Assembly: GCA_963995525.1 (NCBI GenBank)
Contig: OZ023214.1
Span: 36,834,352-36,898,351 of the forward strand
From: Escarpia spicata
Taxonomy: Eukaryota > Annelida > Polychaeta > Sabellida > Siboglinidae
Direction of reading: 5' to 3'
Length of the DNA stretch: 64,000 nt
Each line of letters starts with the position of its first letter. Within the stretch, counting starts at the first letter, position 1. Made by a program: the position numbers and the translations under genes. The notes beneath the pieces are model-generated. The model did no database searches and was not told where the DNA came from. It worked only from the letters and a program-made list of their open reading frames with translations. Positions 12,128 through 25,030 of this stretch are shown piece by piece.

Positions 12128-15100
12128 TTAAACACACGTAACTGAGGTTACATGATCTTTGTGTCCCGCGTCCACAGTAACCTCAATGGCGCGATATAAT
12201 AGTTAAGAACAGTTCTTGTCTCAATTCGTCATAACAGGATATGAAATACTCAACATTTGCTCACATTAGTGATACAATCCCAATACATCGAGTAATCCCT
12301 GAAGTGGAACTGATGGCCGTGAATATTCGTAGAGCAAGAACAACAGCATGACGCCTGTTTTTATTTTAGAGCATGACCGAGTAGGCCTAGAACGAGTAGA
12401 ACGGGAGAAACGTACAGCAGAAGAGAAAATCAGAAAACTGGCACAACCTCCGCCCAGTAATCATAAACATCTCGAAGTCTAGATGCAGATCTAGAAGAAA
12501 GATCGGAAACTTCGCGTTTCTAACATATCTGATACGATAATTCCTTTGTATGTTTTTATGGGAATGAAATTGTAGATGAAATTATAAGAAATAATAATAT
12601 CAAATAGGTGACATGTAAACGGAAGCAATGAAAGGGATGCAGAGTTCGGAGCAAACCATTTCTTAACTAGATTAGATCATCTTCCCCGATTTTTCCTTAG
12701 TGTTTTAATGGACACTACATTTGAGACGAACTGGTCCGACAACTTAACGTGTATAATACCCAACACCCGAACTCAACTAATACGGGTAAAGTAGTTTTTA
12801 TTTCTAATTAATCATTTCAAGGAATCTTTGTGTATAATATACATTATTAGTCTTTCTTTTATAAATATTTAGAGCGATGTTTTCAAGCAACATGGTGGTT
12901 CTAGCTACTTAGATTAAAAGGAAATTTGTGGAGTTCTGGGACAGAAAGGGATGCTTTGTCGTGTGAAGTCTACCATGAAACGTGTGGAGCTCAATTTGAT
13001 GAGGTTAAGAGATGTAATCTTTCAAGACAAATGTGTAGAAGTTTAAATATTAATTTTAGTTAAACAGCAATAGAGGTGCTGGACAGGGCTTTATCTAGAG
13101 ACCTGTCATTTGGACAGGTAATGTTAACTATTGACGGGCGATAATTTGAAAGGACGGTGTATGGCCCTTCTTATAAGGCCCCATCCTGTCAGTTTGTATG
13201 ACGCGTTGTAGGACGGGTGAGATCGACTGCGTCCGGGAGACATGACGTGTCACGTTTGAGATATTAAACCGATGGTGCGAGTCATCAACCCGTCAGGGCG
13301 ACGAAGACGTCATGGCGGCTGAACAGGTGTATGCGTTGAATTCTCTCGAGTTGAAAAATGTAGCTGAAATAGTGGAAGCCGGTAAGTGTGCCGGCTAAGT
13401 CAAGGTCAGTGTTTCCTCATAGTAATCTACAACTAATGGTGTTCTATTACATATGGAAATCATGAAATGGATAAACAAACACGTCATACGCGAACGGAAC
13501 ATCCAAACTATTTCAATGAGCAGAAAAGTTTCAAATATAGCTTTGACTTTTCTATCACAGCTTATATTTCAGCCTGTATTATTGTTTTAAGAATGCCAAA
13601 ATACATGTTACCAATTGGCCCTGTAGACATGTTATCCAACATGCAGGACTTAAATCATAAGACAATAATAATGTTTTAAACATACGTAACTGAGGTTACA
13701 TGATCTTTGTGTCCCGCGTCCACAATAACCTCAATGGCGCGTTATAATAGTTAAGAACAGTTCTTGTTTCTGGGCGTCGGAGTTCCATTCATGCAGAGGG
13801 CTGTGATCGACTGGGTCTGGGACACATGGCGTGTCACATTCAAGATATTGAACAGATGGCACGAGTCATCAACACATCAGTGCGACAAAGACGCCATGGC
13901 GGCTGAACTTGTAACTGTGTTGAATTCTCTCGATTTGATGAGCCTAAAAGACGAAATCCTTCACGACAAACGTGTAGAAGTGTAAATATAAATTTTACTT
14001 AAACTGCAATAATGGGAATAGGGGTGCTGGACAGGGCATAATGTAGATACCCGTCCACCCGTCATTTGGACGGGGGATGTTAATTATTGATGGGCGATAA
14101 TTTGAGAGGACGGTGTATGGCCCTTCTTATAAGGCCCCGTACTGTCAGTTTGTATGACGCGTTGTAGGACGGGTGAGATCGACTGCGTCCGGGAGACATG
14201 ACGTGTCACGTTTGAGATATTAAACCGATGGTGCGAATCATCAACCTGTTAGGGCGACGAAGACGTCATGGCGGCTGAACTGGTGTATGCGTTGAATTCT
14301 GTCGAGTTGAAGAATGTAGCTGAAATAGCGGAAGCCGGTAAGTGTGCCGGCTAAGTCAAGGTCAGTGTTTCCTCATAGTAATCTACAACTAATGGCGTTC
14401 TATTACATATGGAAATCATGAAATGGATAAACAAACACGTCATACGGGAACGGAACATCTAAATTATTTCAATGAGCAGAAAAGTTTCAAATGCAGCTTT
14501 GATTTTTCTATCACGGCTTATATTTCAGCCTGTATTATTGTTTTAAGAATGCCAAAATACATGTTACCAATTGGCCCTGTAGACATGTTGTCCAACATGC
14601 AGGACTTAAATCATAAGACAATAATAATGTTTTAAACACACGTAACTGAGGTTACATGATCTTTGTGTCCCGCGTCCACAGTAACGTCAATGGTGCGATA
14701 TAATAGTTAAGAACAGTTCTTTTCTCAATTCGTCATAACAGGATATGAAATACTCAACATTTGCTCACATTAGTGATACAATCCCAATACATCGAGTAAT
14801 CCCTCAAGTGGAACTGATGGCCGTGAATAATCGTCGAGCAAGTACAACAGCATGACGCCTGTTTTTATTTTAGAGCACGACCGAGTAGGCCTAGAACGAG
14901 TAGAACGGGAGAAACGTGCAGCAGAAGAGAAAGTCAGAAAACTGCCACAGCCTACACCAGGTAATTGTAAACATCTTGTAGTGTAGATGCAGATCTAGAA
15001 GAAAGATCGGAAACTTCTCGTTTCAAATATATCTTATATGATAATTCCTTTTGTATATTTTGATGGGAATGAAATTGTAGATGAAATTATAAAAAATAAT

Positions 15101-16163
15101 AATATAAAATAGGTGACATGTAAACGGAATGCAATGAAAGGGATGCAATGAGTTCGGAGCAAACCTTTTCTTAACTAGTTTAGATTATCTTTCCCGATTG
15201 TTTCCTTACTTTTTTAATGAGCACTACATTTGAGATGAACTGGTCCGACAACTTAACGTGAATAATACCCAACACCTGAACTCATTTAAGAAATCTTTGT
15301 ATATAATATACATTATATTGTCTTTCTTTAACAAATATTAAGAGCGATGTTTTCGAGCAACATAGTGGTTCTAGCTACTTGGATTAAAAAGAAATTTGTG
15401 GAGCTCTGGGACAGAAAGGGATCCTTCGTCGTGTGAAATCTTTACCATGAAATGTGTGGAGCTCAATTTGATGAGCCTAAAAGACGAAATCCTTCACGAT
15501 AAACGTGTAGAAGTGTAAATATAAATTTTACTTAAACTGCAATAATGGGAATAGGGGTGCTGGACAGGGCATAATGTAGAGACCCGTCCACCCGTCATTT
15601 GGACGGGGGATGTTAATTATTGACGGGCGATAATTTGAGAGGACGGTGTATGGCCCTTCTTATAAGGCCCCGTACTGTCAGTTTGTATGACGCGTTGTAG
15701 GACGGGTGAGATCGACTGCGTCCGGGAGACATGACGTGTCACGTTTGAGATATTAAACCGATGGTGCAAGTCATCAACCCGTCAGGGCGACGAAGACGTC
15801 ATGGCGGCTGAACTAGTGTATGCGTTGAATTCTCTCGAGATGAAAAATGTAGCTGAAATAGTGCAGCCCGTACGAGTGTCGGCTAAATCAAGGTCAGTGT
15901 TTCCTCACAGTAATCTACCACTAATGGTGTTCTGTTACATATGGAAATCATAAAATGGATCAACAAACACGTCATACGCGAACGGAACATCCAAATTATT
16001 TCAATGAGCAGAAAAGTTTCAAATGCAGCTTTGATTTTTCTATCACGGCTTATATTTCAGCCTGTATTATTGTTTTAAGAATGCCAAAATACATGTCACC
16101 AATTGGCCCTGTAGACATGTTGTCCAACATGCAGGACTTAAATCATAAGACAATAATAATGTT
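12128..16163. repeat. Satellite 1 higher-order unit, copy 4
   Basis: 4,036 bp, in register with copy 3. Only scattered substitutions are visible, for example GTAACTGTG in place of GTAACTGCG near 13,912 and GTGAATAATCG near 14,823. Confidence 0.92.
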
Positions 16164-19100
16164 TTAAACACACGTAACTGAGGTTACATGATCTTTGTGT
16201 CCCGCGTCCACAGTAACATCAATGGTGCGATATAATAGTTAAGAACAGTTCTTGTCTCAATTCGTCATAACAGGATATGAAATACTCAACATTTGCTCAC
16301 ATTAGTGATACAATCCCAATACATCGAGTAATCCCTGAAGTGGAACTGATGGCCATGAATATTCGTAGAGCAAGAACAACAGCATGACGCCTGTTTTTAT
16401 TTTAGAGCATGACCGAGTAGGCCTAGAACGAGTAGAACGGGAGAAACGTACAGCAGAAGAGAAAATCAGAAAACTGGCACAACCTCCGCCCAGTAATCAT
16501 AAACATCTCGAAGTCTAGATGCAGATCTAGAAGAAAGATCGGAAACTTCGCGTTTCTAACATATCTGATACGATAATTCCTTTGTATGTTTTTATGGGAA
16601 TGAAATTGTAGATGAAATTATAAGAAATAATAATATCAAATAGGTGACATGTAAACGGAAGCAATGAAAGGGATGCAGAGTTCGGAGCAAACCATTTCTT
16701 AACTAGATTAGATCATCTTCCCCGATTTTTCCTTAGTGTTTTAATGGACACTACATTTGAGACGAACTGGTCCGACAACTTAACGTGTATAATACCCAAC
16801 ACCCGAACTCAACTAATACGGGTAGAGTAGTTTTTATTTCTAATTAATCATTTCAAGGAATCTTTGTGTATAATATACATTATTAGTCTTTCTTTTATAA
16901 ATATTTAGAGCGATGTTTTCAAGCAACATGGTGGTTCTAGCTACTTAGATTAAAAGGAAATTTGTGGAGTTCTGGGACAGAAAGGGATGCTTTGTCGTGT
17001 GAAGTCTACCATGAAACGTGTGGAGCTCAATTTGATGAGGTTAAGAGATGTAATCTTTCAAGACAAATGTGTAGAAGTTTAAATATTAATTTTAGTTAAA
17101 CAGCAATAGAGGTGCTGGACAGGGCTTTATCTAGAGACCTGTCATTTGGACAGGTAATGTTAACTATTGACGGGCGATAATTTGAAAGGACGGTGTATGG
17201 CCCTTCTTATAAGGCCCCATCCTGTCAGTTTGTATGACGCGTTGTAGGACGGGTGAGATCGACTGCGTCCGGGAGACATGACGTGTCACGTTTGAGATAT
17301 TAAACCGATGGTGCGAGTCATCAACCCGTCAGGGCGACGAAGACGTCATGGCGGCTGAACAGGTGTATGCGTTGAATTCTCTCGAGTTGAAAAATGTAGC
17401 TGAAATAGTGGAAGCCGGTAAGTGTGCCGGCTAAGTCAAGGTCAGTGTTTCCTCATAGTAATCTACAACTAATGGTGTTCTATTACATATGGAAATCATG
17501 AAATGGATAAACAAACACGTCATACGCGAACGGAACATCCAAACTATTTCAATGAGCAGAAAAGTTTCAAATATAGCTTTGACTTTTCTATCACAGCTTA
17601 TATTTCAGCCTGTATTATTGTTTTAAGAATGCCAAAATACATGTTACCAATTGGCCCTGTAGACATGTTATCCAACATGCAGGACTTAAATCATAAGACA
17701 ATAATAATGTTTTAAACATACGTAACTGAGGTTACATGATCTTTGTGTCCCGCGTCCACAATAACCTCAATGGCGCGTTATAATAGTTAAGAACAGTTCT
17801 TGTTTCTGGGCGTCGGAGTTCCATTCATGCAGAGGGCTGTGATCGACTGGGTCTGGGACACATGGCGTGTCACATTCAAGATATTGAACAGATGGCACGA
17901 GTCATCAACACATCAGTGCGACAAAGACGCCATGGCGGCTGAACTTGTAACTGCGTTGAATTCTCTCGATTTGATGAGCCTAAAAGACGAAATCCTTCAC
18001 GACAAACGTGTAGAAGTGTAAATATAAATTTTACTTAAACTGCAATAATGGGAATAGGGGTGCTGGACAGGGCATAATGTAGATACCCGTCCACCCGTCA
18101 TTTGGACGGGGGATGTTAATTATTGATGGGCGATAATTTGAGAGGACGGTGTATGGCCCTTCTTATAAGGCCCCGTACTGTCAGTTTGTATGACGCGTTG
18201 TAGGACGGGTGAGATCGACTGCGTCCGGGAGACATGACGTGTCACGTTTGAGATATTAAACCGATGGTGCGAATCATCAACCTGTTAGGGCGACGAAGAC
18301 GTCATGGCGGCTGAACTGGTGTATGCGTTGAATTCTGTCGAGTTGAAGAATGTAGCTGAAATAGCGGAAGCCGGTAAGTGTGCCGGCTAAGTCAAGGTCA
18401 GTGTTTCCTCATAGTAATCTACAACTAATGGCGTTCTATTACATATGGAAATCATGAAATGGATAAACAAACACGTCATACGGGAACGGAACATCTAAAT
18501 TATTTCAATGAGCAGAAAAGTTTCAAATGCAGCTTTGATTTTTCTATCACGGCTTATATTTCAGCCTGTATTATTGTTTTAAGAATGCCAAAATACATGT
18601 TACCAATTGGCCCTGTAGACATGTTGTCCAACATGCAGGACTTAAATCATAAGACAATAATAATGTTTTAAACACACGTAACTGAGGTTACATGATCTTT
18701 GTGTCCCGCGTCCACAGTAACGTCAATGGTGCGATATAATAGTTAAGAACAGTTCTTTTCTCAATTCGTCATAACAGGATATGAAATACTCAACATTTGC
18801 TCACATTAGTGATACAATCCCAATACATCGAGTAATCCCTCAAGTGGAACTGATGGCCGTGAATAATCGTCGAGCAAGTACAACAGCATGACACCTGTTT
18901 TTATTTTAGAGCACAACTGAGTAGGCCTAGAACGAGTAGAACGGGAGAAACGTACAGCAGAAGAGAAAATCAGAAAACTGGCACAACCTCCGCCCAATAA
19001 TCATAAACATCTCGAAGTCTAGATGCAGATCTAGAAGAAAGATCGGAAACTTCGCGTTTCTAACATATCTGATACGATAATTCCTTTTGTATGTTTTTAT

Positions 19101-20219
19101 GGGAATGAAATTGTAGATGAAATTATAAGAAATAATAATATAAAATAGGTGATATATAAACGGAACGCAATGAAAGGGATGCAGAGTTCGGAGCAAACCT
19201 TTTCTTAACTAGATTAGATCATTTTCCCCGATTTTTCCTTAGTGTTTTAATGGGCACTACATTTGAGACGAACTGGTCCGACAACTTAACGTGTATAATA
19301 CCCAACACCCGAACTCAACTAATACGGGTAGAGTAGTTTTTATTTCTAATTAATCATTTCAAGGAATCTTTGTGTGTAAGAGACATTATTAGTCTTCCTT
19401 TTATAAATATTAAGAGCGATGTTTTCAAGCAACATGGTGGTTCTAGCTACTTAGATTAAAAGGAAATTTGTGGAGTTCTGGGACAGAAAGGGATGCTTTG
19501 TCATGTGAAGTCTTTACCATGAAACGTGTGGAGCTCAATTTGATGAGCCTAAGAGATGTAATCTTTCAAGACAAATGTGTAGAAGTTTAAATATTAATTT
19601 TAGTTAAACAGCAATAGGGGTGCTGGACAGGGCTTTATCTAGAGACCTGTCATTTGGACAGGGGATGATAACTATTGACGGGCGATAATTTGAAAGGACG
19701 GTGTATGGCCCTTCTTATAAGGCCCCATCCTGTCAGTTTGTATGACGCGTTGTAGGACGGGTGAGATCGACTGCGTCCGGGAGACATGACGTGTCACGTT
19801 TGAGATATTAAACCGATGGTGCGAGTCACCAACCCGTCAGGGCGACGAAGACGTCATGGCGGCTGAACTGGTGTATGCGTTGAATTCTCTCGATTTGAAG
19901 AATGTAGCTGAAATAGTGGAAGCCGGTAAGTGTGCCGGCTAAGTCAAGGTCAGTGTTACCTCATAATAATCTACAACTAATGGTGTTCTATTCCATATGG
20001 AAATCATGAAATGGATAAACAAACACGTCATATGCGAACGGAATATCCAAACTATTTCAATGAGCAGAAAAGTTTCAAATGCAGCTTTGACTTTTCTATC
20101 ACAGCTTATATTTCAGCCTGTATTATTGTTTTAAGAATGCCAAAATACATGTTACCAATTGGCCCTGTAGACATGTTACCAAACATGCAGGACTTAAATC
20201 ATAAGACAATAATAATGTT
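16164..20219. repeat. Satellite 1 higher-order unit, copy 5
   Basis: 4,056 bp. Its first two monomers match copy 4 closely. Its last long monomer (from 18,667) instead resembles copy 1, including the shared open minus-strand frame at 18,927-19,196. This suggests exchange or gene conversion between distant units. Confidence 0.9.
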
Positions 20220-21883
20220 TTAAACACACGTAACTGAGGTTACATGATCTTTGTGTCCCGCGTCCACAGTAACCTCAATGGCGCGATATAATAGTTAAGA
20301 ATAGTTCTTGTCTCAATTCGTCATAACAGGATATGAAATACTCAACATTTGCTCACATTAGTGATACAATCCCAATACATCGAGTAATCCCTCAAGTGGA
20401 ACTGATGGCCGTGAACATTCGTCGAGCAAGAACAACAGCATGACGCCTGTTTTTATTTTAGAGCACGACCGAGTAGGCCTAGAACAAGTAGAACGGGAGA
20501 AACGTGCAGCAGAAGAGAAATTCAGAAAACTGGCACAACCTCCGCCCAGTAATCATAAACATCTCGAAGTCTAGATGCAGATCTAGAAGATCGGAAACTT
20601 CGCGTTTCTAACATATCTGATACGATAATTCCTTTTGTATGTTTTTATGGGAATGAAATTATAGAAATAATAATATAAAATAGGTGACATGTAAACGGAA
20701 CGCAATGAAAGGGATGCAGATTTTGGAGCAAACCATTTCTTAACTAGATTAGATCATCTTCCCCGATTTTTCCTTAGTGTTTTAATGTGCACTACATTTG
20801 AGACGAACTGGTCCGACAACTTAACGTGTATAATACCCAACACCCGAACTCAACTAATACGGGTAAAGTAGTTTTTATTTCTAATTAATCATTTCAAGGA
20901 ATCTTTGTGTATAATAGACATTATTATAGTCTTTCTTTTATAAATATTAAGAACGATGTTTTCAAGCAACATGGTGGTTCTAGCTACTTAGATTAAAAGG
21001 AAATTTGTGGAGTTCTGGGAGAGAAAGGGATGCTTTGTCGTGTGAAGTCTTTACCATGAAACGTGTGGAGCTCAATTTGATGAGCCTAAGAGATGTAATC
21101 TTTCAAGACAAATGTGTAGAAGTTTAAATATTAATTTTAGTTAAACAGCAATAGGGGTGCTGGACAGGGCTTTATCTAGAGACCTGTCATTTGGACAGGG
21201 GATGTTAACTATTGATGGGCGATAATTTGAAAGGACGGTGTATGGCCCTTCTTATAAGGCCCCGTCCTGTCAGTTTGTATGATGCATTGTAGGACAGGTG
21301 AGATCGACTGCGTCCGGGAGACATGGCGTGTCACGTTCGAGATTTTAAACCAATGGTGCAAGTCATCAACCCGTCATGGCGACGAAGACGTCATGGCGGC
21401 TGAACTAGTGTATGCGTTGAATTCTCGAGATGAAGAATGTAGCTGAAATAGTGCAGCCGGTACGAGTGTCGGCTAAGTCAAGGTCAGTGTTTCCTCATAG
21501 TAATCTACCACTAATGGTGTTCTATTACATATGGAAATTATGAAATGCATAAACAAACACGTCATACGCGAACGGAACATCCAAATTATTTCAATGAGCA
21601 GAAAAGTTTCAAATGCAGCTTTGATTTTTCTATCACGGCTTATATTTCAGCCTGTATTATTGTTTTAAGAATGCCAAAATACATGTCACCAATTGGCCCT
21701 GTAGACATGTTATCCAACATGCAGGACTTGAAAATAAATCATAAGTAGACAATAATAATGTTTTAAACACACGTAACTGAGGTTACATGCTCTTTGTGTC
21801 CCGCGTCCACAATAACCTCAATGGCGCGATATAATAGTTAAGAACAGTTCTTCTTTCTGGGCATCAGAGCTCCATTCATGCAG

Positions 21884-22060
21884 AGGGCTGTGATCGACTG
21901 GGTCTGGGACACATGGCGTGTCACATTCAAGATATTGAACAGATGGCACGAGTCATCAACACATCAGCGCAACAAAGACGCCATGGCGGCTGAACTTGTA
22001 ACTGCGTTGAATTCTCTCGATTTGATGAGCCTAAAAGATGTCATCTTTCAAGACAAACGT
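21884..22060 (+). pseudogene. Type-2 death-domain C-half exon (with intact donor)
   Basis: 177 nt between a TTCATGCAG acceptor and a GTAAGT donor at 22,061: exactly 59 codons, phase 0-0. It encodes DWVWDTWRVTFKILNRWHES, then AELVTALNSLDLMSLKDVIF. It is a paralogue of the type-1 exon with a different last helix and a different phase class. Other copies lie near 1,681, 5,720, 9,763, 13,798, 17,834, 24,218 and 27,595. In most of them the donor has decayed to GTAAAA or GTAGAA and the frame ends a few codons later. The copy near 1,681 has a TGA. Present in the short monomers; the long monomers keep only its 3' end. Confidence 0.6.
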
Positions 22061-22229
22061 GTAAGTCTAAATATTAAGTTTACTTAAAATGCAATAATGG
22101 GAATAGGGGTGCTGGACAGGGCTTCATCTAAAGACACGTCCACCCGTCATTTGGACAGGGGATGTTAACTATTGAGGGCGATAATTTGAGAGGACAATGT
22201 ATAGCCCTTCTTATAATGCCCCGTCCGTC

Positions 22230-22503
22230 AGTTTGTATGACGCGTTGTAGGACGGGTGAGATTCACTGCGTCCGGAAGACATGGCGTGTCACGTTTGAGA
22301 TTTTAAACCAATGGTGCAAGTCACCAACCCGTCATGGCGATGAAGACGTCATGACGGCTGAACTAGTGTATGCGTTGAATTCTCTTGAGATGAAGAATGT
22401 AGCTGAAATAGTGCAGCCCGTACGAGTGTCGGCTAAATCAAGGTCAGTGTTTCCTCATAGTAATCTACCACTAATGGTGTTCTATTACATATGGAAATCA
22501 TGA
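22230..22503 (+). pseudogene. Type-1 death-domain C-half, read-through form
   Basis: In this copy (and those near 2,028 and 27,932) the donor GGTAAGT has become CGTACGA and one base is missing. The frame therefore stays open through the old donor for about 25 more codons to a stop at 22,503. This variant would end the protein inside the former intron. The death-domain helices (CVRKTWRVTFEILNQWCKS, then ELVYALNSLEMKNVAEIVQ) are otherwise intact. Confidence 0.5.
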
Positions 22504-23669
22504 AATGGATAAACAAACACGTCATACGCGAACGGAACATCCAAATTATTTCAATGAGCAGAAAAGTTTCAAACGCAGCTTTGATTTTTCTATCACGGCT
22601 TATATTTCAGCCTGTATTATTGTTTTAAGAATGCCAAAATACATGTCACCAGTTGGCCCTGTAGACATGTTGTCCAACATGCAGGACTTAAATCATAAGA
22701 CAATAATAATGTTTTAAACACACGTAACTGAGGTTACATGATCTTTGTGTCCCGCGTCCACAGTAACCTCAATGGCGCGATATAATAGTTAAGAATAGTT
22801 CTTGTCTCAATTCGTCATAACAGGATATGAAATACTCAACATTTGCTCACATTAGTGATACAATCCCAATACATCGAGTAATCCCTCAAGTGGAACTGAT
22901 GGCCGTGAACATTCGTCGAGCAAGAACAACAGCATGACGCCTGTTTTTATTTTAGAGCACGACCGAGTAGGCCTAGAACAAGTAGAACGGGAGAAACGTG
23001 CAGCAGAAGAGAAATTCAGAAAACTGGCACAACCTCCGCCCAGTAATCATAAACATCTCGAAGTCTAGATGCAGATCTAGAAGAAAGATCGGAAACTTCG
23101 CGTTTCTAACATATCTGATACGATAATTCCTTTGTATGTTTTTAAGGGAATGAAATTGTAGATGAAATTATAAGAAATAATAATATCAAATAGGTGACAT
23201 GTAAACGGAACGCAATGAAAGGGATGCAGAGTTCGGAGCAAACCATTTCTTAACTAGATTAGATCATCTTCCCCGATTTTTCCTTAGTGTTTTAATGTGC
23301 ACTACATTTGAGACGAACTGGTCCGACAACTTAACGTGTATAATACCCAACACCCGAACTCAACTAATACGGGTAAAGTAGTTTTTATTTCTAATTAATC
23401 ATTTCAAGGAATCTTTGTGTATAATAGACATTATTATAGTCTTTCTTTTATAAATATTAAGAACGATGTTTTCAAGCAACATGGTGGTTCTAGCTACTTA
23501 GATTAAAAGGAAATTTGTGGAGTTCTGGGAGAGAAAGGGATGCTTTGTCGTGTGAAGTCTTTACCATGAAACGTGTGGAGCTCAATTTGATGAGCCTAAG
23601 AGATGTAATCTTTCAAGACAAATGTGTAGAAGTTTAAATATTAATTTTAGTTAAACAGCAATAGGGGTG

Positions 23670-24416
23670 CTGGACAGGTCTTTATCTAGAGACCCATTCA
23701 CCTGTCATTTGGACGAGGGATGTTAACTATTAACGGGCGATAATTTGAGACGATGTATTGCCCTTCTTATAAGGCCCCGTCCTGTCAGTTTCTATGATGC
23801 GTTGTAGGACGGGTGAGGTCGACTGCGTCCGGGAGACATGGCGTATCACGTTTGAAATTTTGAACCAAAGATGCGAGTCATCAATCCATGAGGGCAACGA
23901 AGACGTCATGATAGCTGAACTGGTGTATGCGTTGAATTCTCTCAAGTTGAAGAATGTAGCTGAACTAATGCAAGCCGGTAAGTGTGCCGGCTAAGTCAAG
24001 GTCAGTGTTTCCTCATAGTATTGTTTTAAGAATGCCAAAATACATGTTACCAATTAGCCCTGTAGAAAATAAATCATAAGTAGACAATAATAATTTTAAA
24101 CACACGTAACCGAGATTACATAATCTTTGTGTCCCGCATCTACGGTAACCTCAATGATGCGATATAATAGTTAAGAACAGTTCTTGTTTCTGGGCGTCGG
24201 AGCTCCATTCATGCAGAGGGCTCTGATCGACTGGGTCTGGGACACATGGCGTGTCACATTCAAGATATTGAACAGATGGCGCGAGTCATCAACACATCAG
24301 CGCGACAAAGACGCCATGGCGGCTGAACTTGTATCTGCGTTGATGAGCCTACAAGATGTCATCCTTCAAGACAAATGTGTAGAAGTCTAAATATTAATTT
24401 TAGTTAAAATGCAATA
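23670..24416. repeat. Left copy of a ~750-bp duplication at spacing 3,377
   Basis: Starts around GGACAGGTCTTTATCTAGAG and runs to AATGGGAATAGGGGTGCTGG. It recurs with no difference I could find at about 27,047-27,793. It contains one type-1 and one type-2 death-domain exon, both open. The sequence before and after differs between the copies, so this is a separate, recent exchange laid over the array. Confidence 0.85.
23789..23977 (+). pseudogene. Type-1 death-domain C-half exon (open satellite-1 copy)
   Basis: Exon-like block of 189 nt between a CTGTCAG acceptor and a GTAAGT donor. It enters in phase 1 and leaves in phase 1. The translation carries CVRETWRITFEILNQRCESS, then ELVYALNSLKLKNVAELMQ. 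The pattern (tryptophan-rich helix, then LVxALxSLxxxxVAEL) matches helices 4-6 of death domains such as FADD. The N-terminal half of the fold is not in this exon. About 26 copies occur, starting near 1,066, 2,028, 3,569, 5,114, 6,069, 7,610, 9,154, 10,112, 11,644, 13,190, 14,149, 15,680, 17,226, 18,183, 19,734, 21,272, 22,230, 23,789, 24,553, 27,166, 27,932 and in array 2. About 10 stay open. Many share TGG-to-TGA at the helix tryptophan. Called pseudogene because no complete gene is visible; expression of some copies cannot be excluded. Confidence 0.65.
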
Positions 24417-25030
24417 ATGGGAATAGGGGTGCTGGACAGGGCATAATGTAGATACCCGTCCACCCGTCATTTGGACGGGGGATGTTAATTATTGATGGGC
24501 GATAATTTGAGAGGACGGTGTATGGCCCTTCTTATAAGGCCCCGTACTGTCAGTTTGTATGACGCGTTGTAGGACGGGTGAGATCGACTGCGTCCGGGAG
24601 ACATGACGTGTCACGTTTGAGATATTAAACCGATGGTGCGAATCATCAACCTGTTAGGGCGACGAAGACGTCATGGCGGCTGAACTGGTGTATGCGTTGA
24701 ATTCTGTCGAGTTGAAGAATGTAGCTGAAATAGCGGAAGCCGGTAAGTGTGCCGGCTAAGTCAAGGTCAGTGTTTCCTCATAGTAATCTACAACTAATGG
24801 CGTTCTATTACATATGGAAATCATGAAATGGATAAACAAACACGTCATACGGGAACGGAACATCTAAATTATTTCAATGAGCAGAAAAGTTTCAAATGCA
24901 GCTTTGATTTTTCTATCACGGCTTATATTTCAGCCTGTATTATTGTTTTAAGAATGCCAAAATACATGTTACAAATTGGCCCTGTAGACATGTTGTCCAA
25001 CATGCAGGACTTGATAATAAATCGTAAGTA

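Larger units (their letters stand above)
20220..24095. repeat. Satellite 1 higher-order unit, copy 6 (diverged)
   Basis: Long (20,220-21,762), short (21,763-22,713) and a 1,382-bp final monomer whose 3' part is different and shorter. The first two monomers resemble copy 1 rather than copies 3-5. The short monomer has an open type-2 exon with a perfect GTAAGT donor at 22,061. Confidence 0.85.
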
